DNA of 64,000 nt from Bradyrhizobium campsiandrae (GCF_014529705.1 NZ_JAANIH010000025.1:50876-114875), one strand, 5' to 3'. Shown: positions 32,379 through 41,932, numbered from the stretch's first letter. Numbers and translations: made by a program. Notes: generated by a model not told the origin, from the letters alone.

Positions 32379-34742
32379 TCAGCGGATGCTGGGGGCCGGG
32401 CCCCGGGGCGATCCGGACGCCTCGATCGTGCCGCGAAGCTTTGTCCGCAGCTCCTCGGCCACGAAATGCGCGTCGACACCGTCCCGAATGATCTGCGGGC
32501 GAATGAAGATGATCAATTCAGTGCGTTTGACGGTCTTTTCGGTTTGCGACAAGACGTCGCCAAGTCCCGGAATCTGGTCAAGGCCCGGAATGCCGGATCG
32601 TGTCCGGTTCTGGGTGTCGCTGATCAGGCCGGCCAGCAGGACGGTTTGTCCGCTTGCAACCGCGATCGAGCTTCGAACTTTGCGCGTCGATACGGTCGGC
32701 GTCAGCGAGTTCGTCGACGTCGAGGAGGATGTCCCCGACGTCGAGTTGTTGACGGGATTGCTGATCTCCTGCTCGACGTCCAGGCGGACATTGCCGTTGG
32801 CATTCACGCGCGGGACCACGCGCAGAATGATGCCGGTGCTGCGGTAATCGGTCGTGTTGGCAATCGTGTTGCTGCCGGTCAGCACCGTGGCACTGCCGGT
32901 CTGGATCGGAATCTCGTCACCGACCTGCAGTGTCGCGACCTGGTTGTCGATCACGACGAGCGAAGGATTCGAGAGGACCTTGACGTCGGTGATGGCATGC
33001 AGCGCATTGAGGATTCCCCTCGGGGTGGTGGCCGAGCCGACGAGGAAGTTGAAGCCGGGAATGGCGCGGTTGAGCAAGACGTTGCCGGCGGCGTTCACGG
33101 CGGCCGTCGCGCCGGCATAGCCGAACGAGCCGACGTCCGGCTTCAGCCCGACGTCCTTGCTCATGATGTAGGATTGGACACCGTATTGCAGATCGTCTGT
33201 CAGCGTGACCTCGGCGATCGTCGCGTCGATCGCCACTTGCAGCTGCGGCTGGTCGACCTGGCGGACGGTTTGTTCGATGATCGCGTATTGTTCCTGGCTG
33301 GCATAGATCAGCAGCGAGTTGTTGACGGAGTCAGCCGTGATCCGCACGCCGTCGAGAACGCCGGCCGGCCCGCCGCCAGATCCTGACTTGCCCCCGCTCG
33401 AACTCGCGCCGGCATTGTCGAACAGTCCGCCGCCCTGGCCACCATAATTTCCCGCGCTGGCTGACTGCGCCGTGCCGCCGGCCAAGGAGCTGCCCGCGGA
33501 TTGAGAGCCGGCGCCCCCGGAGCCGAGCGAAGACTGGCCGGTTGGCGAGGCGGACAGGCGGCTGAGGGCCGAGCCGCCGCTCGAACTGGCCGAAGAACCG
33601 GAGCCTGGGGCGATCTGGCCCGCTGAACTGTCGAGCCCGGACGCCGTCGAACCGCCGCCGCTGCCGCCGCTAAAGATATCGTTCAACACGCGAGCGATCT
33701 GTCGTGCCTCGCCGAACTTGACGCGATAGACGTGGACTGCCGAGCGCCCCGTATTGGTGGTGTCGAGGCGGCGGATCCATGTCTCGACGCGCCGAAGCAC
33801 CTCTGGTTTGCGTGTGACGGCGAGAACGGCGTTCATCCGTGCGATCGCCTGAAATTTGATGACGTTTTGCGATACCCCGCCGTCGCCGCTATCGACGATC
33901 TTCTCCAATTCGGCAATGATCGGGCCGGGATTGCTGTTCTGCACCGGGAATATCCCGACCGACTGCCCTTTCATCCAGTCCGCGTCGAAACTGAGCACGA
34001 GGTCGACCGCGTTGCGGCGCTCGCTCCCAGTGCCCTGGACGACGACCAAATTGCGTCCGGTGTCGGCCCGCACCATTCCGGGTTTGGTGCCGAAGCCGTC
34101 CACCAGCTTGATGACCGTTTGCGCCGACACATATTGAAGCGGAACGACGGAAATCCCGTAGCCTGCTGCCATGCGGTCCGGGTCATCCGCTGCTCCGGCG
34201 CCGACGGCGTCGGCCTGTGGTACTAGTCGATAACCCGTATCATCACGTATCAGCGCGATACCGCCCACGCGCAGCGCGTTCTCCAGCGCAAAGACGACGT
34301 CAGTCTTCGGGATTGGCCGTCCCGACGACAGGCTGATCGTGCCCTGCACGCGCGGATCGATCACGTAGCCAACGCCCAGGATGTCGCCGAGGACGACCTT
34401 TGCAATGGAGGTGACAGGCGAATTCTCGAAGTTGAGCTCGAAGGTCTCGGCGCTCGATTGCCCTGTCGATCGCTCCGATTGCGAAGTTCGGCGCTCTGCG
34501 TCGTTTTCGAGCGACTCTGCAGGATAGATGGTCGACTTGGCTTTCGGACCTGTCTGCAGCGTGGTCTGCTGAATTTGACTTGGTGTGCGCGGCAGCAGGT
34601 CGATCGACCGAACCTTCTCGAAAGCGTCAGGATCCTTGTGGTCGCCTTCGAGGACCGTTGCAACGGTGTTGCATGACGCCAGCAAGGCGCATTGCATCAA
34701 CAAGCCGATCCACCGTACTGCTCGGCCCACTGTCCGCCTCAC
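32379..34742 (-). CDS. gspD: Type II secretion secretin GspD (lipoprotein)
   Basis: 787 residues forming the outer-membrane channel of type II secretion. The N-terminus is a lipoprotein signal with lipobox LLASC (Cys24). N0-N3 domains follow (FELNFENSPVTSIAKVVLGD, VVPLQYVSAQTVIKLVDG, FPVQNSNPGPIIAELEKI). A Gly/Ser/Ala-rich insertion of about 100 residues (roughly 365-470) splits N3; then comes the secretin domain (VQSYIM..., VLSNPSLVVIDNQVATLQVGDEIP, IPGLDQIPGLGDVL). Start is GTG at 34742. It is divergent from gspE. The lipid anchor suggests it may not need a separate pilotin. Confidence 0.95.
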   Translation of the reverse strand: MRRTVGRAVRWIGLLMQCALLASCNTVATVLEGDHKDPDAFEKVRSIDLLPRTPSQIQQTTLQTGPKAKSTIYPAESLENDAERRTSQSERSTGQSSAETFELNFENSPVTSIAKVVLGDILGVGYVIDPRVQGTISLSSGRPIPKTDVVFALENALRVGGIALIRDDTGYRLVPQADAVGAGAADDPDRMAAGYGISVVPLQYVSAQTVIKLVDGFGTKPGMVRADTGRNLVVVQGTGSERRNAVDLVLSFDADWMKGQSVGIFPVQNSNPGPIIAELEKIVDSGDGGVSQNVIKFQAIARMNAVLAVTRKPEVLRRVETWIRRLDTTNTGRSAVHVYRVKFGEARQIARVLNDIFSGGSGGGSTASGLDSSAGQIAPGSGSSASSSGGSALSRLSASPTGQSSLGSGGAGSQSAGSSLAGGTAQSASAGNYGGQGGGLFDNAGASSSGGKSGSGGGPAGVLDGVRITADSVNNSLLIYASQEQYAIIEQTVRQVDQPQLQVAIDATIAEVTLTDDLQYGVQSYIMSKDVGLKPDVGSFGYAGATAAVNAAGNVLLNRAIPGFNFLVGSATTPRGILNALHAITDVKVLSNPSLVVIDNQVATLQVGDEIPIQTGSATVLTGSNTIANTTDYRSTGIILRVVPRVNANGNVRLDVEQEISNPVNNSTSGTSSSTSTNSLTPTVSTRKVRSSIAVASGQTVLLAGLISDTQNRTRSGIPGLDQIPGLGDVLSQTEKTVKRTELIIFIRPQIIRDGVDAHFVAEELRTKLRGTIEASGSPRGPAPSIR

Positions 34743-34821
34743 TCATTTACCGCCTGTCATCCACCCTCGCGAGAGGGCGGAGAGGCCAATTGGCCGCCCT
34801 GTTTAGCGGCCCTGTATGACA

Positions 34822-34896
34822 GCAATGTGTGATGGCTCCGTCCGATATCTCACCCAATCATCGGACGGCGATGCCCGGCCATGCAATGTGTGATGG
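34822..34896. repeat. 14-base direct repeat in the gspD-gspE gap
   Basis: GCAATGTGTGATGG occurs at 34822-34835 and again at 34883-34896, flanking a 9-base inverted repeat. Confidence 0.6.
34838..34868. promoter_or_regulatory. 9-base inverted repeat in the gspD-gspE gap
   Basis: CCGTCCGAT (34838-34846) and ATCGGACGG (34860-34868) are perfect inverted repeats 13 bases apart, about 100 bases upstream of gspD. Could be an operator or a leader hairpin. Confidence 0.4.
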
Positions 34897-34935
34897 TCGC
34901 GCAGCTATTACCTTGCGAGCTGCCTTTATAATCGC

Positions 34936-34975
34936 GCATATCATCCCCCGGCTTGATATGTCACATTCATGATAT
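34936..34975. promoter_or_regulatory. TTCATGATA and CATATCA/TGATATG sites upstream of gspE
   Basis: TTCATGATA occurs at 34966-34974, 59-67 bases before the gspE ATG. Just upstream CATATCA and TGATATG form an inverted pair (about 34937-34960), giving three TGATA-type half-sites within 40 bases. Confidence 0.35.
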
Positions 34976-35032
34976 GGAAGTTGCGATAGACGATCGGTCC
35001 GCGGCTTCCAGAGCCACTTTTGGTACACGTCA

Positions 35033-36709
35033 ATGGTAGCTCCGACTGCGTCCGATTTCGTCGCTCACTTCCGCGCCAAGCTGGCGCTGAAGGCCGAGCC
35101 TGTCCCGTCGGGCGGCGCCGGCAACGAGAACGGTTTGCGCAAATTGTGGGAGGCCAGTGATCTCTCGGCTACGGAATTTGCCGACGAGCTAGCCCGTTTC
35201 TTCAGGCTGCCGCGACTTGCGTTCAAGGATATGATCGCGGCCGAACCCAAAGTTCAGCAGTTCTCGCGACGCTTTCTGCGCGAGATGGCGATCTTTCCTT
35301 GCCAGATCAATGGCGGCCCCGCCGTTGCCGTTGCCGATCCGAGCGACCGCGCCACGGTTCAGGCCGCGACGATCGTGCTCGGTGCGCCACCAGCGATCTA
35401 CGTCGCCTCGTTCGAAGACGTCGCTGCCGCGCTCGATCAGCGGCTTGGCGAGGAGCAGGTGGCAGACGCCGCCGTCATCGCCGAGAGCTCCGGCGGGCGC
35501 CAGGACGACGATATCGACAATCTCCGTGACCTCGCGAGCGGTGCTCCGGTGGTTCGGGCTGTCAATGATGTCTTCGAGACCGCGGTGGAACTGCGGGCAA
35601 GCGACATCCACATCGAGCCGACCCGCTCGGGGTGGGCGGTGCGAATGCGGATCGATGGTCTCCTGCGCAACATTCCGACGCCCGGCGGCGTTCCGCCGCA
35701 GGCCGTGATCTCGCGGATCAAGATCCTGGCGGGCCTCAACATTGCGGAGCGGCGGCTGCCTCAGGACGGCGCCGCGCGCGTACGGGCCGCGCGTTCGGAA
35801 ATCGACATGCGCATTGCGATCATGCCGACCCAGCACGGAGAGTCCGCCGTCATTCGCCTGCTTCCGAAGGATCGCGGTCTCCTGTCGATCGAGAAGCTCG
35901 GTTTCCTCAGCAAGGACGAAGGTCGGCTCCGCCGAATGCTGGCTCTCCCGCACGGCATGATCATCGTGACCGGTCCGACCGGCAGCGGCAAGACGACGAC
36001 CCTGGCGACGGTGTTGTCGCTTCTCAACGAACCGACGCGCAAGATATTGACCATCGAAGATCCCGTCGAATACGAGATTGCCGGGATCAGCCAATCCCAG
36101 GCCAAGCCATCGATTGGCTTGACCTTCGCCACGGCACTTCGTGCGTTCGTTCGGCAAGACCCTGATGTGATCATGGTCGGCGAGGTGCGTGACGCCGAGA
36201 CGGCGCATGTGGCAATCCATGCCGCGCTGACTGGCCATCTCGTTCTCACGACCCTCCATACCGAGACTGCGGCGGCAGCGGTGCCGCGGCTGCTGGATCT
36301 CGGCGTCGAGGCGTTCCTGCTTCGCTCCACGCTGCGGGCCGTCATCGCGCAGCGACTGGTCCGTCAACTATGCGACCGCTGCAAGACGAGCCGGCCTCTG
36401 ACGGCGGATGATCTCGAGGCTGACCCCAGATATGCGGCCGTGGGCTTGGCGCTCGGCGACACGGTTTTTTCTCCCGGAGGATGCGAACGCTGCGGCGGCA
36501 CCGGCTATCGCGGACGCTGCGGCGTGTTCGAGGTGCTCGAGATCAACGACGAGGTGCGGCGTCTGATCGATTCCGATTCCGACTGGTCGTCGATCGATGA
36601 AGCGGCGGTTCGCAACGGCATGACGACCATGATCCAGGATGGTCTTGCGAAGTGTCTCTCCGGCATGACCTCGGCGGCCGAGATCCTGCGCGTGACAAGC
36701 GTCAGGTGA
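35033..36709 (+). CDS. gspE: Type II secretion ATPase GspE
   Basis: 558 residues, cytoplasmic AAA-type ATPase driving pseudopilus assembly. N-terminal GspE N-domain, then the secretion-ATPase core: Walker A GPTGSGKT (314-321), Asp box ILTIEDPVEYEI, Walker B DPDVIMVGEVRDAETA and His box ATALRAF/LTTLHTE. Four cysteines of the zinc motif (447, 450, 484, 487) are present. First gene of the main T2SS operon; gspF starts 4 bases after its stop. Confidence 0.96.
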   Translation: MVAPTASDFVAHFRAKLALKAEPVPSGGAGNENGLRKLWEASDLSATEFADELARFFRLPRLAFKDMIAAEPKVQQFSRRFLREMAIFPCQINGGPAVAVADPSDRATVQAATIVLGAPPAIYVASFEDVAAALDQRLGEEQVADAAVIAESSGGRQDDDIDNLRDLASGAPVVRAVNDVFETAVELRASDIHIEPTRSGWAVRMRIDGLLRNIPTPGGVPPQAVISRIKILAGLNIAERRLPQDGAARVRAARSEIDMRIAIMPTQHGESAVIRLLPKDRGLLSIEKLGFLSKDEGRLRRMLALPHGMIIVTGPTGSGKTTTLATVLSLLNEPTRKILTIEDPVEYEIAGISQSQAKPSIGLTFATALRAFVRQDPDVIMVGEVRDAETAHVAIHAALTGHLVLTTLHTETAAAAVPRLLDLGVEAFLLRSTLRAVIAQRLVRQLCDRCKTSRPLTADDLEADPRYAAVGLALGDTVFSPGGCERCGGTGYRGRCGVFEVLEINDEVRRLIDSDSDWSSIDEAAVRNGMTTMIQDGLAKCLSGMTSAAEILRVTSVR

Positions 36710-36713
36710 CACC

Positions 36714-37925
36714 ATGCCCAATTTCCGCTATCGCGCGTTGACTCAGAACGGAGAGATCGTCTCGGGATCTATATCCGCGACCGATATCGCGGAAGTCACC
36801 CAGCGTATCGAATATCTCGGGCTGGTCGCGATCGATACGGAAGTCGATAGCGGTTCGACCGGCTGGTCGTTCTCGCTCCCGTCATTGTCGAGTCCCCGCC
36901 CCGAAGACGTGACGGTGTTCACGCGCGATCTGGCGCTGCTGCTCAGGGCCGGCGCCCGTCTCAACGATGCGCTCGAATTGCTTTCCAACGACATGGATGT
37001 CGGGCGATTGCGTCCGGTGATACTCAAGATCAAGACGGCAATCCTGTCGGGGGAAAGCTTTGCGGAAGCGCTCGAGCGGACCCCGGCGCTGTTTTCCTCG
37101 ATGTATGTGGCCCTTGTCCGGGTCGGGGAGATGTCGGGCACGCTGGACCATATTCTCGAGACGCTCGGCAGCGAGCGGACCCGCGCCGAGGCATTGCGGC
37201 GAAAAGTGACCGACGCACTCCAATACCCGGCCTTCGTGCTGGTCGCCGCCGGGGGCGTGTTGATCTTTTTCGTGACGTTCGTTTTGCCGCAGTTTTCGGC
37301 GGTTCTGCGCGACTTCAACGCCAAGACCGATCCTGTCATCGAGATATTCCTGGCACTGTCGGATTTGCTTCGTGGTCACGGGGCGGAGATCAGTTTGCTC
37401 GCGTCTGCACTCGCCATTGGTGGGTACATGGCATGGCGGCGACCGGCGTTCCGCGCTGAGGTGATCACGCAGCTCGGCCGCCTGCCGATCGTCTCGGCGG
37501 TCATCGAGTTCCACCGCACGACGCTGTTCTGCCGCAACCTCGGCATTCTGCTCGGCAGCGGCGTGACCTTGACGTCAACATTGCGGATATTGACCGATAT
37601 CATGTCCGTCACAGGACGCACCGACGTCTGGACGACGATGGCCGACCGCGTCCGGCACGGGGGCAAGCTCTCCGAAGCCCTGAACGCCTCCGCCGTACTC
37701 CCTGCCGTCGCGGTTCGCATGCTCCGTCTTGGCGAGGAGACGGGACAGTTGCCGACCTTGGCAGCACGCGTCGCGGAATTCTACGAGGCCAAGTTGCAGC
37801 GGCAGCTCGATCGAATAGTGGGGATCATCGGGCCTGCCGCGATCGTCACGATCAGCATCGTCGTCGGCGGCTTGATCGTCTCGGTCATGACCGCGCTGCT
37901 CTCGGTAACGCAAGTCGTGGGTTGA
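36714..37925 (+). CDS. gspF: Type II secretion inner-membrane platform GspF
   Basis: 403 residues with two GspF domains (VFTRDLALLLRAGARLNDALELL and LFCRNLGILLGSGVTLTSTLRIL) and three hydrophobic spans (about 170-195, 220-240, 375-398). It contacts GspE and forms the platform from which pseudopilins are inserted. Length and motif order are normal. Confidence 0.96.
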   Translation: MPNFRYRALTQNGEIVSGSISATDIAEVTQRIEYLGLVAIDTEVDSGSTGWSFSLPSLSSPRPEDVTVFTRDLALLLRAGARLNDALELLSNDMDVGRLRPVILKIKTAILSGESFAEALERTPALFSSMYVALVRVGEMSGTLDHILETLGSERTRAEALRRKVTDALQYPAFVLVAAGGVLIFFVTFVLPQFSAVLRDFNAKTDPVIEIFLALSDLLRGHGAEISLLASALAIGGYMAWRRPAFRAEVITQLGRLPIVSAVIEFHRTTLFCRNLGILLGSGVTLTSTLRILTDIMSVTGRTDVWTTMADRVRHGGKLSEALNASAVLPAVAVRMLRLGEETGQLPTLAARVAEFYEAKLQRQLDRIVGIIGPAAIVTISIVVGGLIVSVMTALLSVTQVVG

Positions 37926-37938
37926 AGGGAGACACATC

Positions 37939-38403
37939 ATGGTTTTGAGAACGATCGAGCGGAAGCGCAGGCTTCCTCATGGTGTAAGCAGAGGACAGGA
38001 TGGCTTTACGCTCGTTGAGATGCTGGTCGTCATCACGATCATCGGGATGATCATGGCGCTGGTCGGGCCCCGTGTGCTCAACTACCTCGGTGAGTCCCGC
38101 GTGAAGGCGGCGAAGATCCAGCTGCAGAGCTTCTCCAGCGCGCTCGATCTGTTTTATCTCGACGCAGGTCGATTTCCCACCGCCTCTGAGGGGCTTGCCG
38201 CGCTGGTTCGTCCCGTGAGCGGTGTGGCTGCCTGGAACGGTCCCTATCTGAAGGGAGGCCAGGTCCCGAACGACCCATGGGGGAATTCCTATGCCTACAA
38301 ACAACCAGGTGAGAAGGCGCCCTATGAAATTCGTTCGTTGGGTTCGGACGGACAAGAGGGGGGCACGGGTACGGCAGCCGATCTGGTCTCCGGGCAGAAT
38401 TAA
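37939..38403 (+). CDS. gspG: Major pseudopilin GspG
   Basis: 154 residues. A basic leader ends at Gly before FTLVEMLVVITIIGMIMALV, the prepilin-peptidase site with Glu5. The C-terminal domain has the calcium-site region and typical GspG motifs (YLDAGRFPTASEGLAALV, GPYLKGGQVPNDPWGNSY, EIRSLGSDGQEGG). It forms the pseudopilus shaft. No prepilin peptidase gene (gspO/pilD) is in the window, so processing must come from elsewhere. Confidence 0.96.
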   Translation: MVLRTIERKRRLPHGVSRGQDGFTLVEMLVVITIIGMIMALVGPRVLNYLGESRVKAAKIQLQSFSSALDLFYLDAGRFPTASEGLAALVRPVSGVAAWNGPYLKGGQVPNDPWGNSYAYKQPGEKAPYEIRSLGSDGQEGGTGTAADLVSGQN

Positions 38404-38866
38404 GGACGCCGAGGCAGGGTTTACCCTGCTGGAGATGACCTGTGTGCTGGCGATCATCGCGCTGCTGGCAGCGGTATCGTTGCCGCGCCTTCCGACTGCA
38501 ACATCGCGTCCGCGGCTCGAGGCGTACGCGATCGAGGTCGCAACGCTGCTCAAGGCGGATCGCAATGCGGCGTATGGTCGGCACGGCCCCGTTGAGACCA
38601 TCATCGACGCGCCCGCCCGAACCGTTATGTCCGGTGCGAGCGGGCGGGTGGTCAGGGTGCCCGATGACGTCGTGTTCGATGCACTCTTGCCGCAGCGCTG
38701 CAATGGACGGCAGGCGCTTGGTAACATCATGTTTCTACCCAGCGGCATGTCGTGTGGCGGCGTGATCAGGCTGACACGATTTGGCAGCGGGTTCGACGTG
38801 CGCGTGAACTGGTTGACGGGGGGCGTGGAGATTGTTGTTCGGGATGGCGCGCAAGCAGAACAGTGA
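38324..38866 (+). CDS. gspH: Minor pseudopilin GspH
   Basis: 180 residues with a long 33-residue leader before GFTLLEMTCVLAIIALLAAV (Glu5 present) and a GspH-type beta domain (TLLKADRNAAYG, ITFLPSG-like IMFLPSGMSCGG). The start at 38324 overlaps gspG by 80 bases in another frame; a later start would give a more normal leader. The 3' end overlaps gspI. Confidence 0.88.
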   Translation: MKFVRWVRTDKRGARVRQPIWSPGRIKDAEAGFTLLEMTCVLAIIALLAAVSLPRLPTATSRPRLEAYAIEVATLLKADRNAAYGRHGPVETIIDAPARTVMSGASGRVVRVPDDVVFDALLPQRCNGRQALGNIMFLPSGMSCGGVIRLTRFGSGFDVRVNWLTGGVEIVVRDGAQAEQ

Positions 38867-39233
38867 GAGCGGGTTCACGATGATCGAGGCCGTGATCGCG
38901 CTGGCGGTGGTAGCCATCGTGCTAGCTGCGATCGGGTCCCTGGTCGCCAGCAATGCGCGCGGCGTTCAGTTCGTCGACGATCATGTTGCGCTGATGCAGA
39001 CGGCGCGCTTGATCGCGTCCGGCATTCCGCGCAATGGCGAGCGTTTTCCCAAAGACACGACCGGCGAAGTGGACGGTTATCGCTGGCAGATGCGGATCTC
39101 GCCGTTCCTGATCGGCAATGGAGCTGCGGGCGCGCAGTTCAGCCCGGAACGTATCGAGCTGCGGGTCCGGTCACCTGCCGGAACGACCGTCTTGCTCGAA
39201 ACGGTGCGCCTGCAAAACCGGAGTGAGCCGTGA
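38844..39233 (+). CDS. gspI: Minor pseudopilin GspI
   Basis: 129 residues, leader MARKQNSESG then FTMIEAVIALAVVAIVLAAI (Glu5 present). The small C-terminal domain ends in the typical VLLETVRLQ strand. Overlaps gspH and gspJ (GTGA). It nucleates the tip complex with GspJ and GspK. A paralogue lies at 27048. Confidence 0.9.
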   Translation: MARKQNSESGFTMIEAVIALAVVAIVLAAIGSLVASNARGVQFVDDHVALMQTARLIASGIPRNGERFPKDTTGEVDGYRWQMRISPFLIGNGAAGAQFSPERIELRVRSPAGTTVLLETVRLQNRSEP

Positions 39234-39925
39234 AGAGATGTATCGAGCCACGACGGTGGGGCGAGGCCGGGTTCACCGTGTTTGAGGCGCTGCTCGCAAT
39301 CGCGCTGATGGCTCTGATCCTGGGAGCGCTGGCGAGCGTGACGGCGCAATGGCTGCCGGCCTGGAATCGCGGCCTGGCCCGCAGTCAAGGCAGCGAGCAA
39401 CTCGCAATCGCGCTCGATCGCTTGATCTCCGACCTCGCCGCGGCGGAGTTCGTGACGCCAAACCAATCAGACCCCTTACCGTTGTTCCTCGGGGACGAGC
39501 AGTCGGTGATCTTCGTGCGCTCGGCGCTCGGTCCGAACAATCGAGCGGGGATGGAGATCGTCAAGATCGCCGTGACGACGGATAGCCGCGGCCGAGCCCT
39601 CGTTAGGACCCGGGGGCCTTTTGTGCCGTTTCCGGCCGGAGAGCAAGGCCTTGGCTCGATCCGATTGGCAGATCCGGTTGTACTGCTTCGCGAGCCCTTC
39701 CGCGTCGACTTCGCTTATGCCGATCCTCGCGGGGGCTGGCAACGGAATTGGCTTGGATCGGTCGTGTTGCCGACGTCGGTTCGGATCAACGTGCGACAAG
39801 CCGAGCGCGGAATCGTGCTTTCGACCGCAACGCGTGTTCACGCCGAATTGGCCGCACCGCGACCGGAGGCCGTCAGGGACACGCTGCCCGGAGAAGCCCA
39901 GGCGCAATCCGCCAGAGGAGGGTAA
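39230..39925 (+). CDS. gspJ: Minor pseudopilin GspJ
   Basis: 231 residues from a GTG overlapping the gspI stop. Leader ending GEAG, then FTVFEALLAIALMALILGAL with Glu5. The C-terminal beta domain (SEQLAIALDRLISDLAAAEF, VIFVRSALGPNNRAGMEIV) is paralogous to the GspJ-like protein at 27461. Confidence 0.9.
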   Translation: MKRCIEPRRWGEAGFTVFEALLAIALMALILGALASVTAQWLPAWNRGLARSQGSEQLAIALDRLISDLAAAEFVTPNQSDPLPLFLGDEQSVIFVRSALGPNNRAGMEIVKIAVTTDSRGRALVRTRGPFVPFPAGEQGLGSIRLADPVVLLREPFRVDFAYADPRGGWQRNWLGSVVLPTSVRINVRQAERGIVLSTATRVHAELAAPRPEAVRDTLPGEAQAQSARGG

Positions 39926-39929
39926 CCAG

Positions 39930-40859
39930 ATGGCCGGCACCTCGGCGGCACGTTTGCACTCGCAGCGCGATCGGCGCGGCTTCATCATGGTCGCTGCGCT
40001 GTGGCTGCTTGCAGGGCTTGCGGCGCTCGCTGCCGTTGCCTCGCTCTACATTGCGCAGTCTGCCGCTGCAGTGACGTCCGTTGCTGGGGCGGTCGAGCTC
40101 GAGATGCTCTCAACGGCCGGTGTGGAACTCGCGGCCTACGAATTGTCCAGCAACAAGCTGGCCAGACGTCCAACACATGGTGGCTTCAGCTTCAGGTTGG
40201 CGAACTCGAATATTGCCGTCGAGTACATGTCCGAAGCCGCTCGCATCAATCTCAATATGGCTCCGCGATCTATGATCGCTGGCCTGTTTGCCGCCCTCGG
40301 TGCGTCGTCTGAGGACGCCGTCGTGTTCGCCAACCGGGTGGCGAGCTGGCGCAGCCCCTCCGCGGAAAGCCCGAGCTCCGAGGACGGCGCTTATCGCTCC
40401 GCAGGATTGACCTACGTGCCGCGGCATGGACCATTCAATAATGTCGACGAGCTCCTGCTTGTCGCGGGATTGCCGATCGAACTGGTCGAGCGCGCCTTGC
40501 CGTTCTTCACGGTATACAGCGGTATGGCGGACATCAACGTGATCGACGCCGCGCCAGAGGTCGTCGCGGCGCTGCCGGGCATGTCAGCGTTGCGGCTCAC
40601 TTCCTTCCTAGATCAGCGGGCATCGCTGCCGCCGGATGATCCGGTCGCGGTGCTGGCCGCTCTTGGCGGAAGCCAGCCGGGCGCCACTGTGGCGGGAAGC
40701 ACGGCCTACCGGGTGCGCATGCGGATCACGCTTCCAGACGGACGGCAGAGCCGCCCCGAGGGCGTTTTCCAGCTGCTCGGAACCGGTGATTCAGCGGCGT
40801 ATCGGGTTTTTACTTGGCGGGATGATATCGATCCGATCTCGGGGATTGCGCGGCGATGA
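39930..40859 (+). CDS. gspK: Minor pseudopilin GspK
   Basis: 309 residues. Start at 39930 follows GAGGAGGG. The leader ends RRG before FIMVAALWLLAGLAALAAVA, without Glu5 as usual for GspK. The helical domain has ARINLNMAPRSMIAGLFAAL, NVDELLLVAGLP and AAPEVVAALPGM. It caps the pseudopilus. Stop overlaps gspL (ATGA). Confidence 0.93.
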   Translation: MAGTSAARLHSQRDRRGFIMVAALWLLAGLAALAAVASLYIAQSAAAVTSVAGAVELEMLSTAGVELAAYELSSNKLARRPTHGGFSFRLANSNIAVEYMSEAARINLNMAPRSMIAGLFAALGASSEDAVVFANRVASWRSPSAESPSSEDGAYRSAGLTYVPRHGPFNNVDELLLVAGLPIELVERALPFFTVYSGMADINVIDAAPEVVAALPGMSALRLTSFLDQRASLPPDDPVAVLAALGGSQPGATVAGSTAYRVRMRITLPDGRQSRPEGVFQLLGTGDSAAYRVFTWRDDIDPISGIARR

Positions 40860-41932
40860 GCATGATCAGTCGGTTCACCGCGGCACTTTCGTTCTGGATG
40901 GACATTGTCGCCGAGGCCCTGAGCGCGCCGTTCGCAAATCTGAGTTCGAGCAAGCGACGCATCACCGTGATCGAGGATGTGGATGGCATTTTCACCATGC
41001 GGGTTGCCTCTACCTCGCGAGACGGGGAGGGGGCTCTTGCCGCGCGACTCGTCGCCTTTGTCGACGGAGCACTGGAGGGGACGCTGACGCCCGACTGGGC
41101 GGCCGCAGTGCGGGGCAGTTCGGTCGAACTGGAGCTGCAACCTGATCGCTTCGTGTTCCGGCCGCTCGAATTACCGGGCAAGGCGGCCGAGTTTCTGGAC
41201 GGCATCATTCGCTCGCAGATTGATCGCCTGACGCCGTGGAACGCTACGGATGCACTCTTTCACTGGACTGAACCGAAGAACGTCGATGGCGAGCGCATCG
41301 GGACAACAGTCGTCGCCACAGGGCGGGCAGCAACGGCGTCTTTCGTGCGGGCGTTTTCGGAGCTGGGAGCGGCGGCCGTCAATGTCTCGACCATGACGCC
41401 CGAGCAAGGCCGAGCCACCGTGTTTCGGTACCGGAGCAGGGAGCGGACGACGTCGAGCCGGCTGCGTCCGGCGTTGGCCGGAGGCCTTATTGCAACAGCG
41501 TTCTTGGCGATGCTGTCAATCGGCGTCGGCGGCTACGTCGCGGAGCATTATGAGACCATGCAACAGCAGATCCAGCGGCGGATCGGGGAGAGGCGGGCCA
41601 TTCTACGGGGGAGTCAGGCGGGGCTGGGCAGCTCTCCCCTGGACTTGCTTATCCGACGCAAGCAGACCACGCCGTCGAGCGTGATGGTGATCGAGGCCTT
41701 GTCCGCGACACTGCCTCAGCACACCTACGCCACCGAAATCAGGATCGAAGGCGACAAACTGCAAATCGTCGGGCTGACGCGAGATGCGCCTTCGCTTATC
41801 CAGATATTGGAGCAATCGCCTTATTTTTCAGGAGCCGGCTTCTTCGCACCGACAACTCACGCCGCCAGCGAGACTGGCGAACGCTTCCATATCGAAGTGA
41901 AACTGAAGCCGTATTTTGGGTTGGGCACATGA
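40856..41932 (+). CDS. gspL: Type II secretion assembly protein GspL
   Basis: 358 residues. An actin-like cytoplasmic part (about 30-200, PLELPGKAAEFLDGIIRSQIDRLTPW), a single span (about 205-225, GGLIATAFLAMLSIGVGGYVA) and a periplasmic ferredoxin-like domain (VMVIEALSATLPQHTYATEI). GspL recruits GspE to the membrane and pairs with GspM, whose gene overlaps (ATGA). Confidence 0.9.
   Translation: MSMISRFTAALSFWMDIVAEALSAPFANLSSSKRRITVIEDVDGIFTMRVASTSRDGEGALAARLVAFVDGALEGTLTPDWAAAVRGSSVELELQPDRFVFRPLELPGKAAEFLDGIIRSQIDRLTPWNATDALFHWTEPKNVDGERIGTTVVATGRAATASFVRAFSELGAAAVNVSTMTPEQGRATVFRYRSRERTTSSRLRPALAGGLIATAFLAMLSIGVGGYVAEHYETMQQQIQRRIGERRAILRGSQAGLGSSPLDLLIRRKQTTPSSVMVIEALSATLPQHTYATEIRIEGDKLQIVGLTRDAPSLIQILEQSPYFSGAGFFAPTTHAASETGERFHIEVKLKPYFGLGT

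Noticed and set aside
33370..33690. Gly/Ser-rich low-complexity stretch in gspD as a sign of frameshift
   Set aside because: The frame stays open and such flexible insertions in the N3 domain are common in GspD proteins.
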